From contig JAJZUR010000076.1 of NCBI GenBank assembly GCA_021848375.1, positions 1 through 7,452 of the forward strand: a stretch of DNA of 7,452 nucleotides. The letters are read 5' to 3'. The stretch's first letter is position 1. Each line of letters starts with the position of its first letter. Made by a program: the position numbers and the translations under genes. The DNA is from Pseudomonadota bacterium. GTDB taxonomy: Bacteria > Pseudomonadota > Gammaproteobacteria > UBA6186 > Azoamicaceae. Below the pieces are notes generated by a model that saw only the letters and a program-made list of their open reading frames with translations, was not told the origin of the DNA and made no database searches. Below, one piece after another: positions 1-5,733 of this stretch.

Positions 1-1
1 T

Positions 2-1402
2 GATGGTATTCTATACGCTACAAATTTATACATAAACTCAATTCTAGATGCTTTAGAAAATAACCCAACCAATAGTCATATAATCTCAACACGTTCTAAA
101 CAATATTTTAAGGACGTACGCGATCAACTCGATGAACTTTTACCACGAAACCCAGAGCGACCAGATCTAATATCACCTAAACTTATCAACTTCCAAAACG
201 AAATAGATAAATTTGCAACAAGTGCAATAACACCTGCTGCTCAACCACTCTATCGTACAGATATTAAGAATCCTGAGGGAGGGATCGCAGAATTACGTGA
301 AGATGACAGTCAGAAATATATAATGTATCCATATGGCGAACCAGAAGCCCATACGTACATGTTTCAGTTTAAAGCTAAATCTGCCGGAAAGAATGTAGTT
401 GGCGAAGAAATTAAAACCATGCTGTTGCACGAGACATCCGATGGTAATTATGAAATAATAGAAAAATCACAACCCAAAAAAGAGGATAAAAATCGTTCTC
501 CCGAACTAAAAGAAATTCAAAATAATTTAGATAAGACCATGAGTAAAATTGATGTTTACAAGTCAACTCATCCACAAAAAACACTTTTGGGACGATTTGT
601 TGAATGGTTCAAAGACACATTCACCACTCTTCCCACATCGAAAAGAATCCAAAGTGAAATAGATAATTTATTACAAAAAAAGCAAAGTTTACTAAAATCC
701 GAATCAATAAATAGAGTTATCTCGTTTGATGAAACGGCTACAAAACTTAGCAACCTCAAAAATAAAGGAAGCTATAGATTAACTGCTAAGGATGCTGCAA
801 TATTATCTAAGGATCCTATTCCGAAACTGTCAGGGAAACTTTCCGAAATCATCGCTGTAGTTACAGCAGATGATCCGGTACAAGTACTTCAATCTCAAAA
901 ACTAAACTATCTGTCTGATAAGCTTTCTAGTTTAGAAGATCAATCTTTGCGGAACTCTCAAAGCGGCCCAACTCCACAAGCTCAATATCAAGGACCAATA
1001 CTTCCGGCAATGAATTCGGATCATCAAAGAATCCCTACCACAGAAGAATTGGAAGCAATATCTCTGAGAGAGAAAGAAATAATTAAAAATTCAAATTACA
1101 AAGCTAACATAGAGAGAACGGGGGCAGTGGAACTTGTAACAGCCCAAAAAGAAACCTATATTCTTAGAAACAGTAGTCAGGGAGGGTATGCAATAACTTA
1201 TATGGACAACAAAAAAAAAGAGATCAACAATGTTAAAATCAACATTACTTCAAATGGAAAATTACAAGTAAATACAGAATATACAAAAGGCAATATAGAA
1301 GCACGAGACTTTGACAATCTGAACGATCTATTAGAACATGGCCTAGGTCTTACAATCCCCGAACCGAATCCACGCCAACCAACATTACCCAAGAATCCAT
1401 AA
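2..1402 (+). CDS. SH2-domain protein, candidate secreted effector (5' end outside window)
   Basis: The frame is open from base 2 to the TAA at 1400-1402, giving 466 codons. There is no stop and no ATG before 323, so the gene almost certainly begins upstream; the ATG at 323 would fall inside a folded unit and is a poor start. Residues 366-448 (codon 1 at base 2) look like an SH2 domain: NIERTGAVEL for helix A, YILRNSSQGGYAITY for the FLVR strand with the phosphotyrosine-binding Arg at 389, INNVKI for strand D and FDNLNDLLEHG for helix B. Residues about 84-176 may be a second, degenerate copy. The middle (about 165-310) is Lys/Ser/Leu-rich and probably helical or coiled coil. The tail, from about residue 451, is proline-rich. 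No transmembrane segment is seen, and the N-terminus is unavailable. Base composition is far more AT-rich than in the neighbouring genes, suggesting transfer. SH2 domains are known in Legionella effectors; effector status here is inferred, and no catalytic domain is visible. Confidence 0.85.
   Translation, partial: DGILYATNLYINSILDALENNPTNSHIISTRSKQYFKDVRDQLDELLPRNPERPDLISPKLINFQNEIDKFATSAITPAAQPLYRTDIKNPEGGIAELREDDSQKYIMYPYGEPEAHTYMFQFKAKSAGKNVVGEEIKTMLLHETSDGNYEIIEKSQPKKEDKNRSPELKEIQNNLDKTMSKIDVYKSTHPQKTLLGRFVEWFKDTFTTLPTSKRIQSEIDNLLQKKQSLLKSESINRVISFDETATKLSNLKNKGSYRLTAKDAAILSKDPIPKLSGKLSEIIAVVTADDPVQVLQSQKLNYLSDKLSSLEDQSLRNSQSGPTPQAQYQGPILPAMNSDHQRIPTTEELEAISLREKEIIKNSNYKANIERTGAVELVTAQKETYILRNSSQGGYAITYMDNKKKEINNVKINITSNGKLQVNTEYTKGNIEARDFDNLNDLLEHGLGLTIPEPNPRQPTLPKNP
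251..529 (+). other. Region encoding a possible degenerate SH2-like unit
   Basis: Residues 84-176 (codon 1 at base 2) repeat the pattern of the C-terminal unit: D-I-K-x-x-x-G-G-I-A-E-L resembles N-I-E-R-T-G-A-V-E-L, Y-I-M-Y-P-Y resembles Y-I-L-R-N-S, and T-Y-M-F-Q-F-K, E-E-I-K-T-M-L and D-G-N-Y-E-I-I follow in the order of strands C, D and E. S-P-E-L-K-E-I could be the second helix. The phosphate-binding Arg is replaced by Tyr, so even if the fold is present, canonical phosphotyrosine binding is not expected. Tentative. Confidence 0.35.
1097..1342 (+). other. Region encoding a probable SH2 domain
   Basis: The order of motifs follows the SH2 family: a helix A segment I-E-R-T-G-A-V-E-L with an Arg in the alpha-A2 place; a strand B segment Y-I-L-R-N-S, where the family has F-L-V-R-x-S, with its Arg codon at 1166-1168; G-G-Y-A-I-T-Y, where the family has G-x-Y-x-L-S; I-N-N-V-K-I, where V-K-H-Y-K-I is typical; and F-D-N-L-N-D-L-L-E-H, where F-x-x-L-x-x-L-V-x-H is typical. 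Spacing between motifs is also right, for a unit of about 82 residues. The usual strand D histidine is replaced by Asn. This is a recognition by eye, not a profile search. Confidence 0.7.
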
Positions 1403-1417
1403 TCTAAACACATGTCA

Positions 1418-2125
1418 TTATATTTCCAACACCTGCTTTACAAACGGAATCGTCAAACGTCGTTGTTCAGCCAAAGAAGCTTTATCTAATTTTTCTAGCA
1501 GCTCAAACAATTCGGACATATTACGCGAACAACGGCTCAATAAAAAATGACCGACACTTTTGGGTAATTCTAAACCGCGTTGGTGCGCATGCAGTTGTAA
1601 GGCATCGGTCTTTTGTTCATCGGTTAAGCGATGCAGTTGGTAGATAACCCCCCAGGCTAAACGGGATTTTAGATCCGGTAATTGGAGACGGAGATCTTTA
1701 GGGGCAACGCTTGATGCGATTAATAAACGACCATTTTCCGCGCGAATACGATTGAAAAGATGAAAGACCGCTTCTTCCCAGGCGGGTCTACCGGCAATAT
1801 ATTCAACATCATCCAAACACACTAACGGAATGGTTTCCACATCTTGTAAGATGTTGGGGGATAATTGAGAAAGTTCTAAGAAAGAAAGATAAAAAGAACG
1901 AATGTTTTGTTCGGATACGCGCTGACAAGCGGCTTGTAATAAATGCGTGCGGCCAACCCCTACTTGGCCCCACAAATAAATGAACGGTTCACCAATGCCG
2001 TTGCTTATCTCAGTAATGGCGTTTAATGCTTCTTTGTTATCGCCGGGTAAAAAATTTGAAAGCGTTGCGTCATCTCGCAATTGCATGTTAAGGGCTAATT
2101 GATGAATCACGAGCTTATTCCACAC
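1418..2125 (-). CDS. hda: Hda, DnaA-related regulator of replication initiation
   Basis: Hda joins the DNA-loaded beta clamp and stimulates ATP hydrolysis by DnaA, turning initiation off after replication starts. The 235 residues match the family, which is a single AAA+ module close to DnaA domain III. Visible parts are a clamp-binding type segment QLALNM at 9-14, the family sequence RDDATLSNFLPGDN at 17-30, a P-loop GQVGVGRTH at 53-61 with Arg in place of Lys as in E. coli Hda, a Walker B LVCLDD at 101-106 and the sensor/arginine segment LKSRLAWG at 152-159. The start is a GTG at 2123-2125 with AGGA six bases upstream, inside the end of the DUF2066 gene (11-base overlap). A second GTG at 2108-2110 would give 230 residues and also fits the family. 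It is last in the minus-strand cluster and follows a DUF2066 gene, as in many gammaproteobacteria, but without the usual permease gene between them. Confidence 0.93.
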   Translation of the reverse strand: MWNKLVIHQLALNMQLRDDATLSNFLPGDNKEALNAITEISNGIGEPFIYLWGQVGVGRTHLLQAACQRVSEQNIRSFYLSFLELSQLSPNILQDVETIPLVCLDDVEYIAGRPAWEEAVFHLFNRIRAENGRLLIASSVAPKDLRLQLPDLKSRLAWGVIYQLHRLTDEQKTDALQLHAHQRGLELPKSVGHFLLSRCSRNMSELFELLEKLDKASLAEQRRLTIPFVKQVLEI

Positions 2126-3197
2126 CTCTCATCCTGTAGATGGGCAGAGATTCAGGCGCAGATTCTGTGCTTTCCATTAAAAGCGCTTTTGCAGAAATCG
2201 CTTGCCGCAGGCTCTCTTCGGTTCCCGTCGTTTGCAACTCAAATAGGGTTTTATCCGGCATGATCTCTATCACTTCAACGTGTGTTACGCCCGGCAAACG
2301 TTGTAAATGTGATAAGGCGGCAGCATATTGTTTAGAACTGATGATACCCGCAATGCCAATGGTAAAGCGATTGGTCATGACCGGTGCCTCTGGTTCATCA
2401 GATGCTGACTTAATTTCAAAGGATCTACCCGACAGTTTTTCTGAAAGATCTTCCGCGGCTGTGTTCAAAAAAGCGCTGAGATCAGCGCCGCTATTATTCC
2501 AGCTGATTTTTTCTTCGCCTTTGACAATTGTCCATTGCCCTTGCCAAACATTATCTTTTAACGCTAAACGACCTAATACAATAACATCAGGATTATAACG
2601 TGCGGAGCCCTGCAATAAGGGCGGTAACGTTTCGTTTACCACGTCTTGTTCTTTGACTTGATCGGTATCAGCAAGATCCAGCATGGGAAGCACAAACGGA
2701 ATGCCGCGTTCGGTTAATTTTTTTTCAAAGGCTTGCACTAAGGCATTGTCAGAGTCTTCAGTGAGCCAAGTATGGGTCAGCTTTCGTTCCATTACTAACC
2801 ACATTAAAATTAAAGGACGACTCCCTTGCCAAGGTGCTTGATGTAAATCGCTTAATAATTGATTAATTTTATTTTCATTAAAAAGAACTTTCATATACCG
2901 TTCACCAGACGGACGTTGATGATAGGAAAATTGTGTCACGTATTTTTCAGGTTCAGCAATAGTCTTACTCACTCCTGCCATCTGTAGAATTTTATCCGAG
3001 CCGCAGAGTTTCACCAATAAACTTTGCAATGCTTCCTGTAAACTGCGGGTTTGATCAAAATACTTGCCTTCTGTTTTGGTCGATAGTTCAACTTCATAGG
3101 GAGAGGTATTTTCTAAGGCGGCAATCGTGCCCGCCATCCATAATAAAAGCCAAATCATCACCAATTTTTTAGCTATTTGACTAAAGTATTTTTGCAT
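2115..3197 (-). CDS. DUF2066 domain-containing exported protein
   Basis: This is a 360-residue protein of the DUF2066 family, whose function is unknown. I recognise it from its overall layout and its place directly before hda. The N-terminus MQKYFSQIAKKL followed by a hydrophobic run at about 12-27 is a probable signal peptide, with cleavage plausible near the alanines at 26-27, so the protein likely acts in the periplasm or at a membrane. The mature part starts with a Tyr-Glu-Val-Glu-Leu segment and a helix around LQEALQSLLVKLCG, both typical of the family. The ATG at 3195-3197 is chosen because AGGAAG lies six bases upstream and it gives a clean signal peptide. The frame stays open to 3272, but the extra 25 residues would overlap the preceding gene and hide the signal peptide. 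The next gene overlaps its end by 11 bases. Confidence 0.85.
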   Translation of the reverse strand: MQKYFSQIAKKLVMIWLLLWMAGTIAALENTSPYEVELSTKTEGKYFDQTRSLQEALQSLLVKLCGSDKILQMAGVSKTIAEPEKYVTQFSYHQRPSGERYMKVLFNENKINQLLSDLHQAPWQGSRPLILMWLVMERKLTHTWLTEDSDNALVQAFEKKLTERGIPFVLPMLDLADTDQVKEQDVVNETLPPLLQGSARYNPDVIVLGRLALKDNVWQGQWTIVKGEEKISWNNSGADLSAFLNTAAEDLSEKLSGRSFEIKSASDEPEAPVMTNRFTIGIAGIISSKQYAAALSHLQRLPGVTHVEVIEIMPDKTLFELQTTGTEESLRQAISAKALLMESTESAPESLPIYRMRGVE

Positions 3198-3203
3198 GGA
3201 TGA

Positions 3204-3209
3204 CTTCCT
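3204..3209 (-). promoter_or_regulatory. Ribosome binding site that decides the DUF2066 gene start
   Basis: On the minus strand this reads AGGAAG, six bases before the ATG at 3195-3197. It is the strongest such site in the 35-base gap after the site-2 protease gene and supports the shorter reading of the DUF2066 gene. Confidence 0.7.
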
Positions 3210-3232
3210 GTAAGGCTTTTTCTTATAAAACA

Positions 3233-3886
3233 TTATAAAGCAAAAACCCCGTGAATAAACTGCTGCATCCAAGCGAGCGGTGGTAACAAAATCATTGAAA
3301 GTACATTAGAAAACATCAAAACCAGTAAAATAATTAACCCGTAGGGCTCGATAGCACCATAGATATTAGCCAAGTCACGTGGCAGCAAGCTAGAAACCAC
3401 TCGGCTACCATCTAAGGGTGGGATCGGTATCAAATTTAAAATCATCAGTAAGAGGTTAATGGCAATCCCTGCCTGTCCAACGTAGGCTAAAAATAAAGCA
3501 TTGCCATAGCCCTGTTGCATGGCGAATGCACCAAATTTAGCCACGAAAGCCCACAATAGCGCCATGATAAAATTAGAAGCAGGTCCTGCAAAAGCGACCA
3601 GTGCCGCATCACGTCTTGGTTTACGTAAATTACGCCAATCAACCGGAACGGGCTTTGCCCACCCAAAAATAAAATTGCCGACCAATAAACAGGCTAAGGG
3701 CACCAAAACAGTTCCCACCAAATCAATATGCTTAAAAGGATTTAGGGTGAGACGCCCTAACATCAGTGCGGTTTTATCCCCTAATTTACTCGCAATCCAA
3801 CCATGCGCCACTTCATGCACGGTCACCGCAAACAAAACCGGAATCACCCACACCATGATTTCTTGCATCATATTTAAATTGTTCAT
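3233..3886 (-). CDS. Site-2 protease family (M50) intramembrane metalloprotease
   Basis: The 217 residues form a hydrophobic multi-pass protein of the short site-2 protease type. The zinc motif HEVAH is at residues 24-28 in the first membrane segment. NPFKHIDLVGT at 49-59 and GPASN at 101-105 are family landmarks. NLIPIPPLDG at 151-160 supplies the third zinc ligand, Asp159. About five membrane segments are visible. All catalytic residues are present, so it should be active, but the substrate cannot be told. Short members without a PDZ domain, as here, are widespread and mostly uncharacterised. It is not RseP, which is about twice as long and has PDZ domains. The ATG at 3884-3886 overlaps the stop of endA as ATGA, with only a weak ribosome binding site, which points to translational coupling. 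Confidence 0.93.
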   Translation of the reverse strand: MNNLNMMQEIMVWVIPVLFAVTVHEVAHGWIASKLGDKTALMLGRLTLNPFKHIDLVGTVLVPLACLLVGNFIFGWAKPVPVDWRNLRKPRRDAALVAFAGPASNFIMALLWAFVAKFGAFAMQQGYGNALFLAYVGQAGIAINLLLMILNLIPIPPLDGSRVVSSLLPRDLANIYGAIEPYGLIILLVLMFSNVLSMILLPPLAWMQQFIHGVFAL

Positions 3887-4632
3887 GGTTGTTTACTCTG
3901 ATATTGAGAAATATAAAGATTGTGATTGCCCTGGATAGCCGCAACGCGATTATCCCACGTGATTTCCCAGGCGTCTGGCGGAAATTCACGATCCCAAGCG
4001 GTGAATAATTGCCGCTGCGCTTTGCTTAAATGAATGTCATATTGATCTGACATATACAAATAGGCTCTCGCAATAACGCCCTTCACTGAATTGCGCGGCT
4101 CTACCCGCCGAGTTTCATGATCGATTTTAAATTCACAAGCCCCCACTTGTCCTTTTGCTATGTGTGGTAAAACGCCAAACCGATAATTGGAACGCATCCC
4201 ATTTAATTCACCTATTTCAGGTACCAAATTATGCAGATCTGCTTCAATTTTGGCAAAGTTGGCATTGCTCTTTCGACAACATGTACGGCCTTTATAACAA
4301 TGGGTTTTTTGACAACAAAGCTTTTCCTTCCAACACGGGTATTCTTTTCCCCACAAGCTGACCGGCATGATATGTTCCCATTCTAATCGCCGAGCACGTT
4401 TTGGATGATGTTGAACTTGATAACCACAAGAATTAATATCAATTTTGCTGTGCTTATCGTATTTGCAACCGCAATAAAAAGTAACGCGATTATCTTGAAA
4501 GATTTGTTTGGCAAGCCGTTTTGCTTCACCAAAATTTTTAGGGGCATCAGCCGCAACCGTAAAGGCGAGCAGCACCGTTAGAATTACATAACAAAAAAAG
4601 CGCGCAATTTTCAAAACACCACCGTGGATCAT
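3883..4632 (-). CDS. endA: Endonuclease I family nuclease, exported
   Basis: This is a 249-residue member of the endonuclease I family (E. coli EndA, Vibrio Vvn), non-specific nucleases of the periplasm or medium that cut DNA and sometimes RNA. A hydrophobic signal segment at about 12-27 is followed by probable cleavage near the alanines at 27-30. The catalytic segment LEWEHIMPVS at 83-92 carries the general base His87, and DLHNLVPE at 132-139 gives the magnesium ligand Asn135. The mature part has ten cysteines (54, 56, 69, 100, 106, 107, 112, 118, 119, 166), fitting a disulfide-stabilised fold active only after export. The ATG at 4630-4632 overlaps the grxD stop as ATGA but has no clear ribosome binding site. 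A TTG at 4612-4614, preceded by GGTGG, would give a neater signal peptide starting MKIARFF. Possible roles are nutrient scavenging or degrading extracellular DNA. The family call is firm; the location is inferred. Confidence 0.93.
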   Translation of the reverse strand: MIHGGVLKIARFFCYVILTVLLAFTVAADAPKNFGEAKRLAKQIFQDNRVTFYCGCKYDKHSKIDINSCGYQVQHHPKRARRLEWEHIMPVSLWGKEYPCWKEKLCCQKTHCYKGRTCCRKSNANFAKIEADLHNLVPEIGELNGMRSNYRFGVLPHIAKGQVGACEFKIDHETRRVEPRNSVKGVIARAYLYMSDQYDIHLSKAQRQLFTAWDREFPPDAWEITWDNRVAAIQGNHNLYISQYQSKQP

Positions 4633-4991
4633 TCGGTTGCTATTGCAAATTCTACGCGTTTATCTGATATCGCACCCACAGCAGCCAATTTAGGCTTTAA
4701 TTCCCCTTTTTGCTGTAATTCAGAAACAATATCGCAGCCACCCATTAATTCTCCCTCAATATATAATTGCGGAAAAGTTGGCCATTTGGCGTATTGCGGC
4801 AACGCTGCGCGGATATCTGAATTTTCTAAAATATTGACGTATGCATATTGCGCATTTAGTGATTCCAAAATTTGTACAACCCGTCCCGAAAAACCACACA
4901 TCGGAAAATCAGGGGTTCCTTTCATATATAACAAAACGCTATTTTGAGCGATTTGTCGCTTGATTCTTTCTATCGTGTCTATTGAACTCAT
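4629..4991 (-). CDS. grxD: Monothiol glutaredoxin (Grx4/GrxD type)
   Basis: This cytosolic protein binds and passes on [2Fe-2S] clusters with glutathione and takes part in iron-sulfur protein maturation. At 120 residues it has the length of single-domain members. The signature CGFS at 32-35 follows the family segment LYMKGTPDFPMCGFS. WPTFPQLYI at 70-78 and GGCD at 84-87 form the glutathione site. The ATG at 4989-4991 has GAGGT five bases upstream. It is the first gene of the minus-strand cluster, so its promoter should lie in the 154-base divergent region shared with sodB. No clear promoter was found on this strand. The stop overlaps the next start. The C-terminal 18 or so residues after the last helix are less conserved than the rest. 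Confidence 0.96.
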   Translation of the reverse strand: MSSIDTIERIKRQIAQNSVLLYMKGTPDFPMCGFSGRVVQILESLNAQYAYVNILENSDIRAALPQYAKWPTFPQLYIEGELMGGCDIVSELQQKGELKPKLAAVGAISDKRVEFAIATE

Positions 4992-4996
4992 TTTAC

Positions 4997-5001
4997 ACCT
5001 C
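4997..5001 (-). promoter_or_regulatory. grxD ribosome binding site
   Basis: Reads GAGGT on the minus strand, five bases before the grxD ATG. It can form a four-base stem with the ACCT of the repeat unit just upstream (ACCT-GACTG-AGGT, 4997-5009), which might modulate access; this is weak. Confidence 0.6.
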
Positions 5002-5003
5002 AG

Positions 5004-5019
5004 TCAGGTTATCAGGTTA
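5004..5019. repeat. Perfect 8-base tandem repeat in the grxD leader
   Basis: TCAGGTTA occurs twice with no spacer (5004-5011 and 5012-5019), inside the divergent region and just ahead of the grxD ribosome binding site. Two units of eight bases can arise by chance or slippage. A role as a pair of regulator half-sites is possible but not shown by the sequence. Confidence 0.6.
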
Positions 5020-5076
5020 GTCGCCTTTAAGAATTCTACGCGGAATGACCAAAAAAAGAAATCCCAAGCGTAAACT

Positions 5077-5105
5077 TTGATTTAAAACTCTGCGGCTGTT
5101 ACACT
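5077..5105 (+). promoter_or_regulatory. Predicted sigma-70 promoter of sodB
   Basis: A -35 TTGATT at 5077-5082 and a -10 TACACT at 5100-5105 stand 17 bases apart, each matching four of six consensus positions. Transcription would start near 5112, leaving a leader of about 34 bases that includes the ribosome binding site. It is the best candidate in the region and would drive sodB and the aminotransferase gene. Confidence 0.5.
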
Positions 5106-5131
5106 TTTCTTTGCCTTATCTCAAAAACAAC

Positions 5132-5136
5132 AGGAG
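5132..5136 (+). promoter_or_regulatory. sodB ribosome binding site
   Basis: AGGAG lies nine bases before the ATG at 5146, a strong site that fixes the sodB start over the in-frame ATG three codons later. Confidence 0.75.
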
Positions 5137-5145
5137 AATGAGATC

Positions 5146-5721
5146 ATGTCTATCATGTTACCTCCCTTACCATATGAATTAAATGCGCTCGAACCCCATA
5201 TTTCAAAGGAAACGCTAGAGTATCACTATGGGAAGCATCACCAAACTTATGTAACAAATTTGAACAACTTACTTCCTGGCAGTGGGTTTGAAAACCAAAC
5301 ACTGGAAGAAATCATAGTGGGTGCAACTGGCCCCTTGTTTAACAACGCAGCTCAAGTGTGGAACCACACCTTTTATTGGCATTGTTTAAGCCCAAACGGT
5401 GGCAAGGAACCCACGGGAGAAATCGGTGCCCTCATCCAAAAAACTTTTGGCGGTTTTGCAAATTTCCAAGAGCAATTTACCAAAACCGCTATTGGAACGT
5501 TTGGTTCCGGTTGGGCTTGGTTGGTAAAAACCGATGACGGCAGATTAGAGATCATCAGCACCAGCAACGCAGGCACACCCATGACGGATAATAAAAAAGC
5601 TTTACTAACGTGCGATGTATGGGAACATGCTTACTATATTGACTATCGTAATGCACGGCCTAAATATTTGGATGCTTTTTGGAAATTAGTGAATTGGGAT
5701 TTTGCTCAGCAAAATTTGTAG
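5146..5721 (+). CDS. sodB: Superoxide dismutase, iron type
   Basis: SodB converts superoxide to oxygen and hydrogen peroxide in the cytosol. The 191 residues match the usual length of bacterial Fe-SODs, and there is no signal peptide. Metal ligands are His27, His74, Asp157 and His161, in YHYGKHH (26-32), WNHTFYW (72-78) and [11 protein letters not shown] (157-167). Gln70, in AAQVWNHTF, is the outer-sphere glutamine placed as in E. coli SodB and marks the iron type; manganese enzymes carry their glutamine further along. The gene stands opposite grxD, across a shared 154-base region. The predicted promoter begins at 5077, and the aminotransferase gene follows after 12 bases. No convincing Fur box was found. 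All catalytic residues are intact. Confidence 0.97.
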   Translation: MSIMLPPLPYELNALEPHISKETLEYHYGKHHQTYVTNLNNLLPGSGFENQTLEEIIVGATGPLFNNAAQVWNHTFYWHCLSPNGGKEPTGEIGALIQKTFGGFANFQEQFTKTAIGTFGSGWAWLVKTDDGRLEIISTSNAGTPMTDNKKALLTCDVWEHAYYIDYRNARPKYLDAFWKLVNWDFAQQNL

Positions 5722-5733
5722 GGACTTTTGTTT

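Larger units (their letters stand above)
4992..5145. promoter_or_regulatory. Divergent grxD/sodB intergenic region
   Basis: This 154-base stretch is the longest non-coding segment in the window. It holds the predicted sodB promoter, both ribosome binding sites and the TCAGGTTA tandem repeat. The two genes face away from each other, and both belong to iron-sulfur or superoxide defence, so shared control is possible. I see no small gene, terminator or inverted repeat long enough to name an operator. Confidence 0.6.

Noticed and set aside
323..325. ATG at 323 as the real start of the SH2-domain gene
   Set aside because: The same frame is open back to base 2, and the upstream residues complete the possible SH2-like unit; no good ribosome binding site precedes the ATG.
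1403..1417. Bidirectional terminator between the SH2 gene and hda
   Set aside because: Only 15 bases separate the stops, and no GC-rich stem with a T-run is present there or just inside either gene.
2140..2598. 152-codon open frame on the plus strand within the DUF2066 gene
   Set aside because: Antisense to a recognised family member with a signal peptide and a good ribosome binding site; no recognisable protein.
3198..3272. 25-residue N-terminal extension of the DUF2066 protein
   Set aside because: The longer reading would overlap the protease gene, has no ribosome binding site and would bury the signal peptide; ATG 3195-3197 has AGGAAG at the right distance.
3519..3938. 139-codon open frame on the plus strand across the site-2 protease gene and the end of endA
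   Set aside because: Antisense to two genes with complete active sites; low-complexity translation without motifs.
5024..5060. grxD promoter with a TAGAAT -10 on the minus strand
   Set aside because: The -10-like TAGAAT has only TTTCTT at the proper -35 distance, too weak to report.
5134..5150. Fur-box-like sequence GAGAATGAGATCATGTC over the sodB start
   Set aside because: It only resembles the Fur consensus if two bases are skipped, and it overlaps the ribosome binding site and start codon, which explain the bases.
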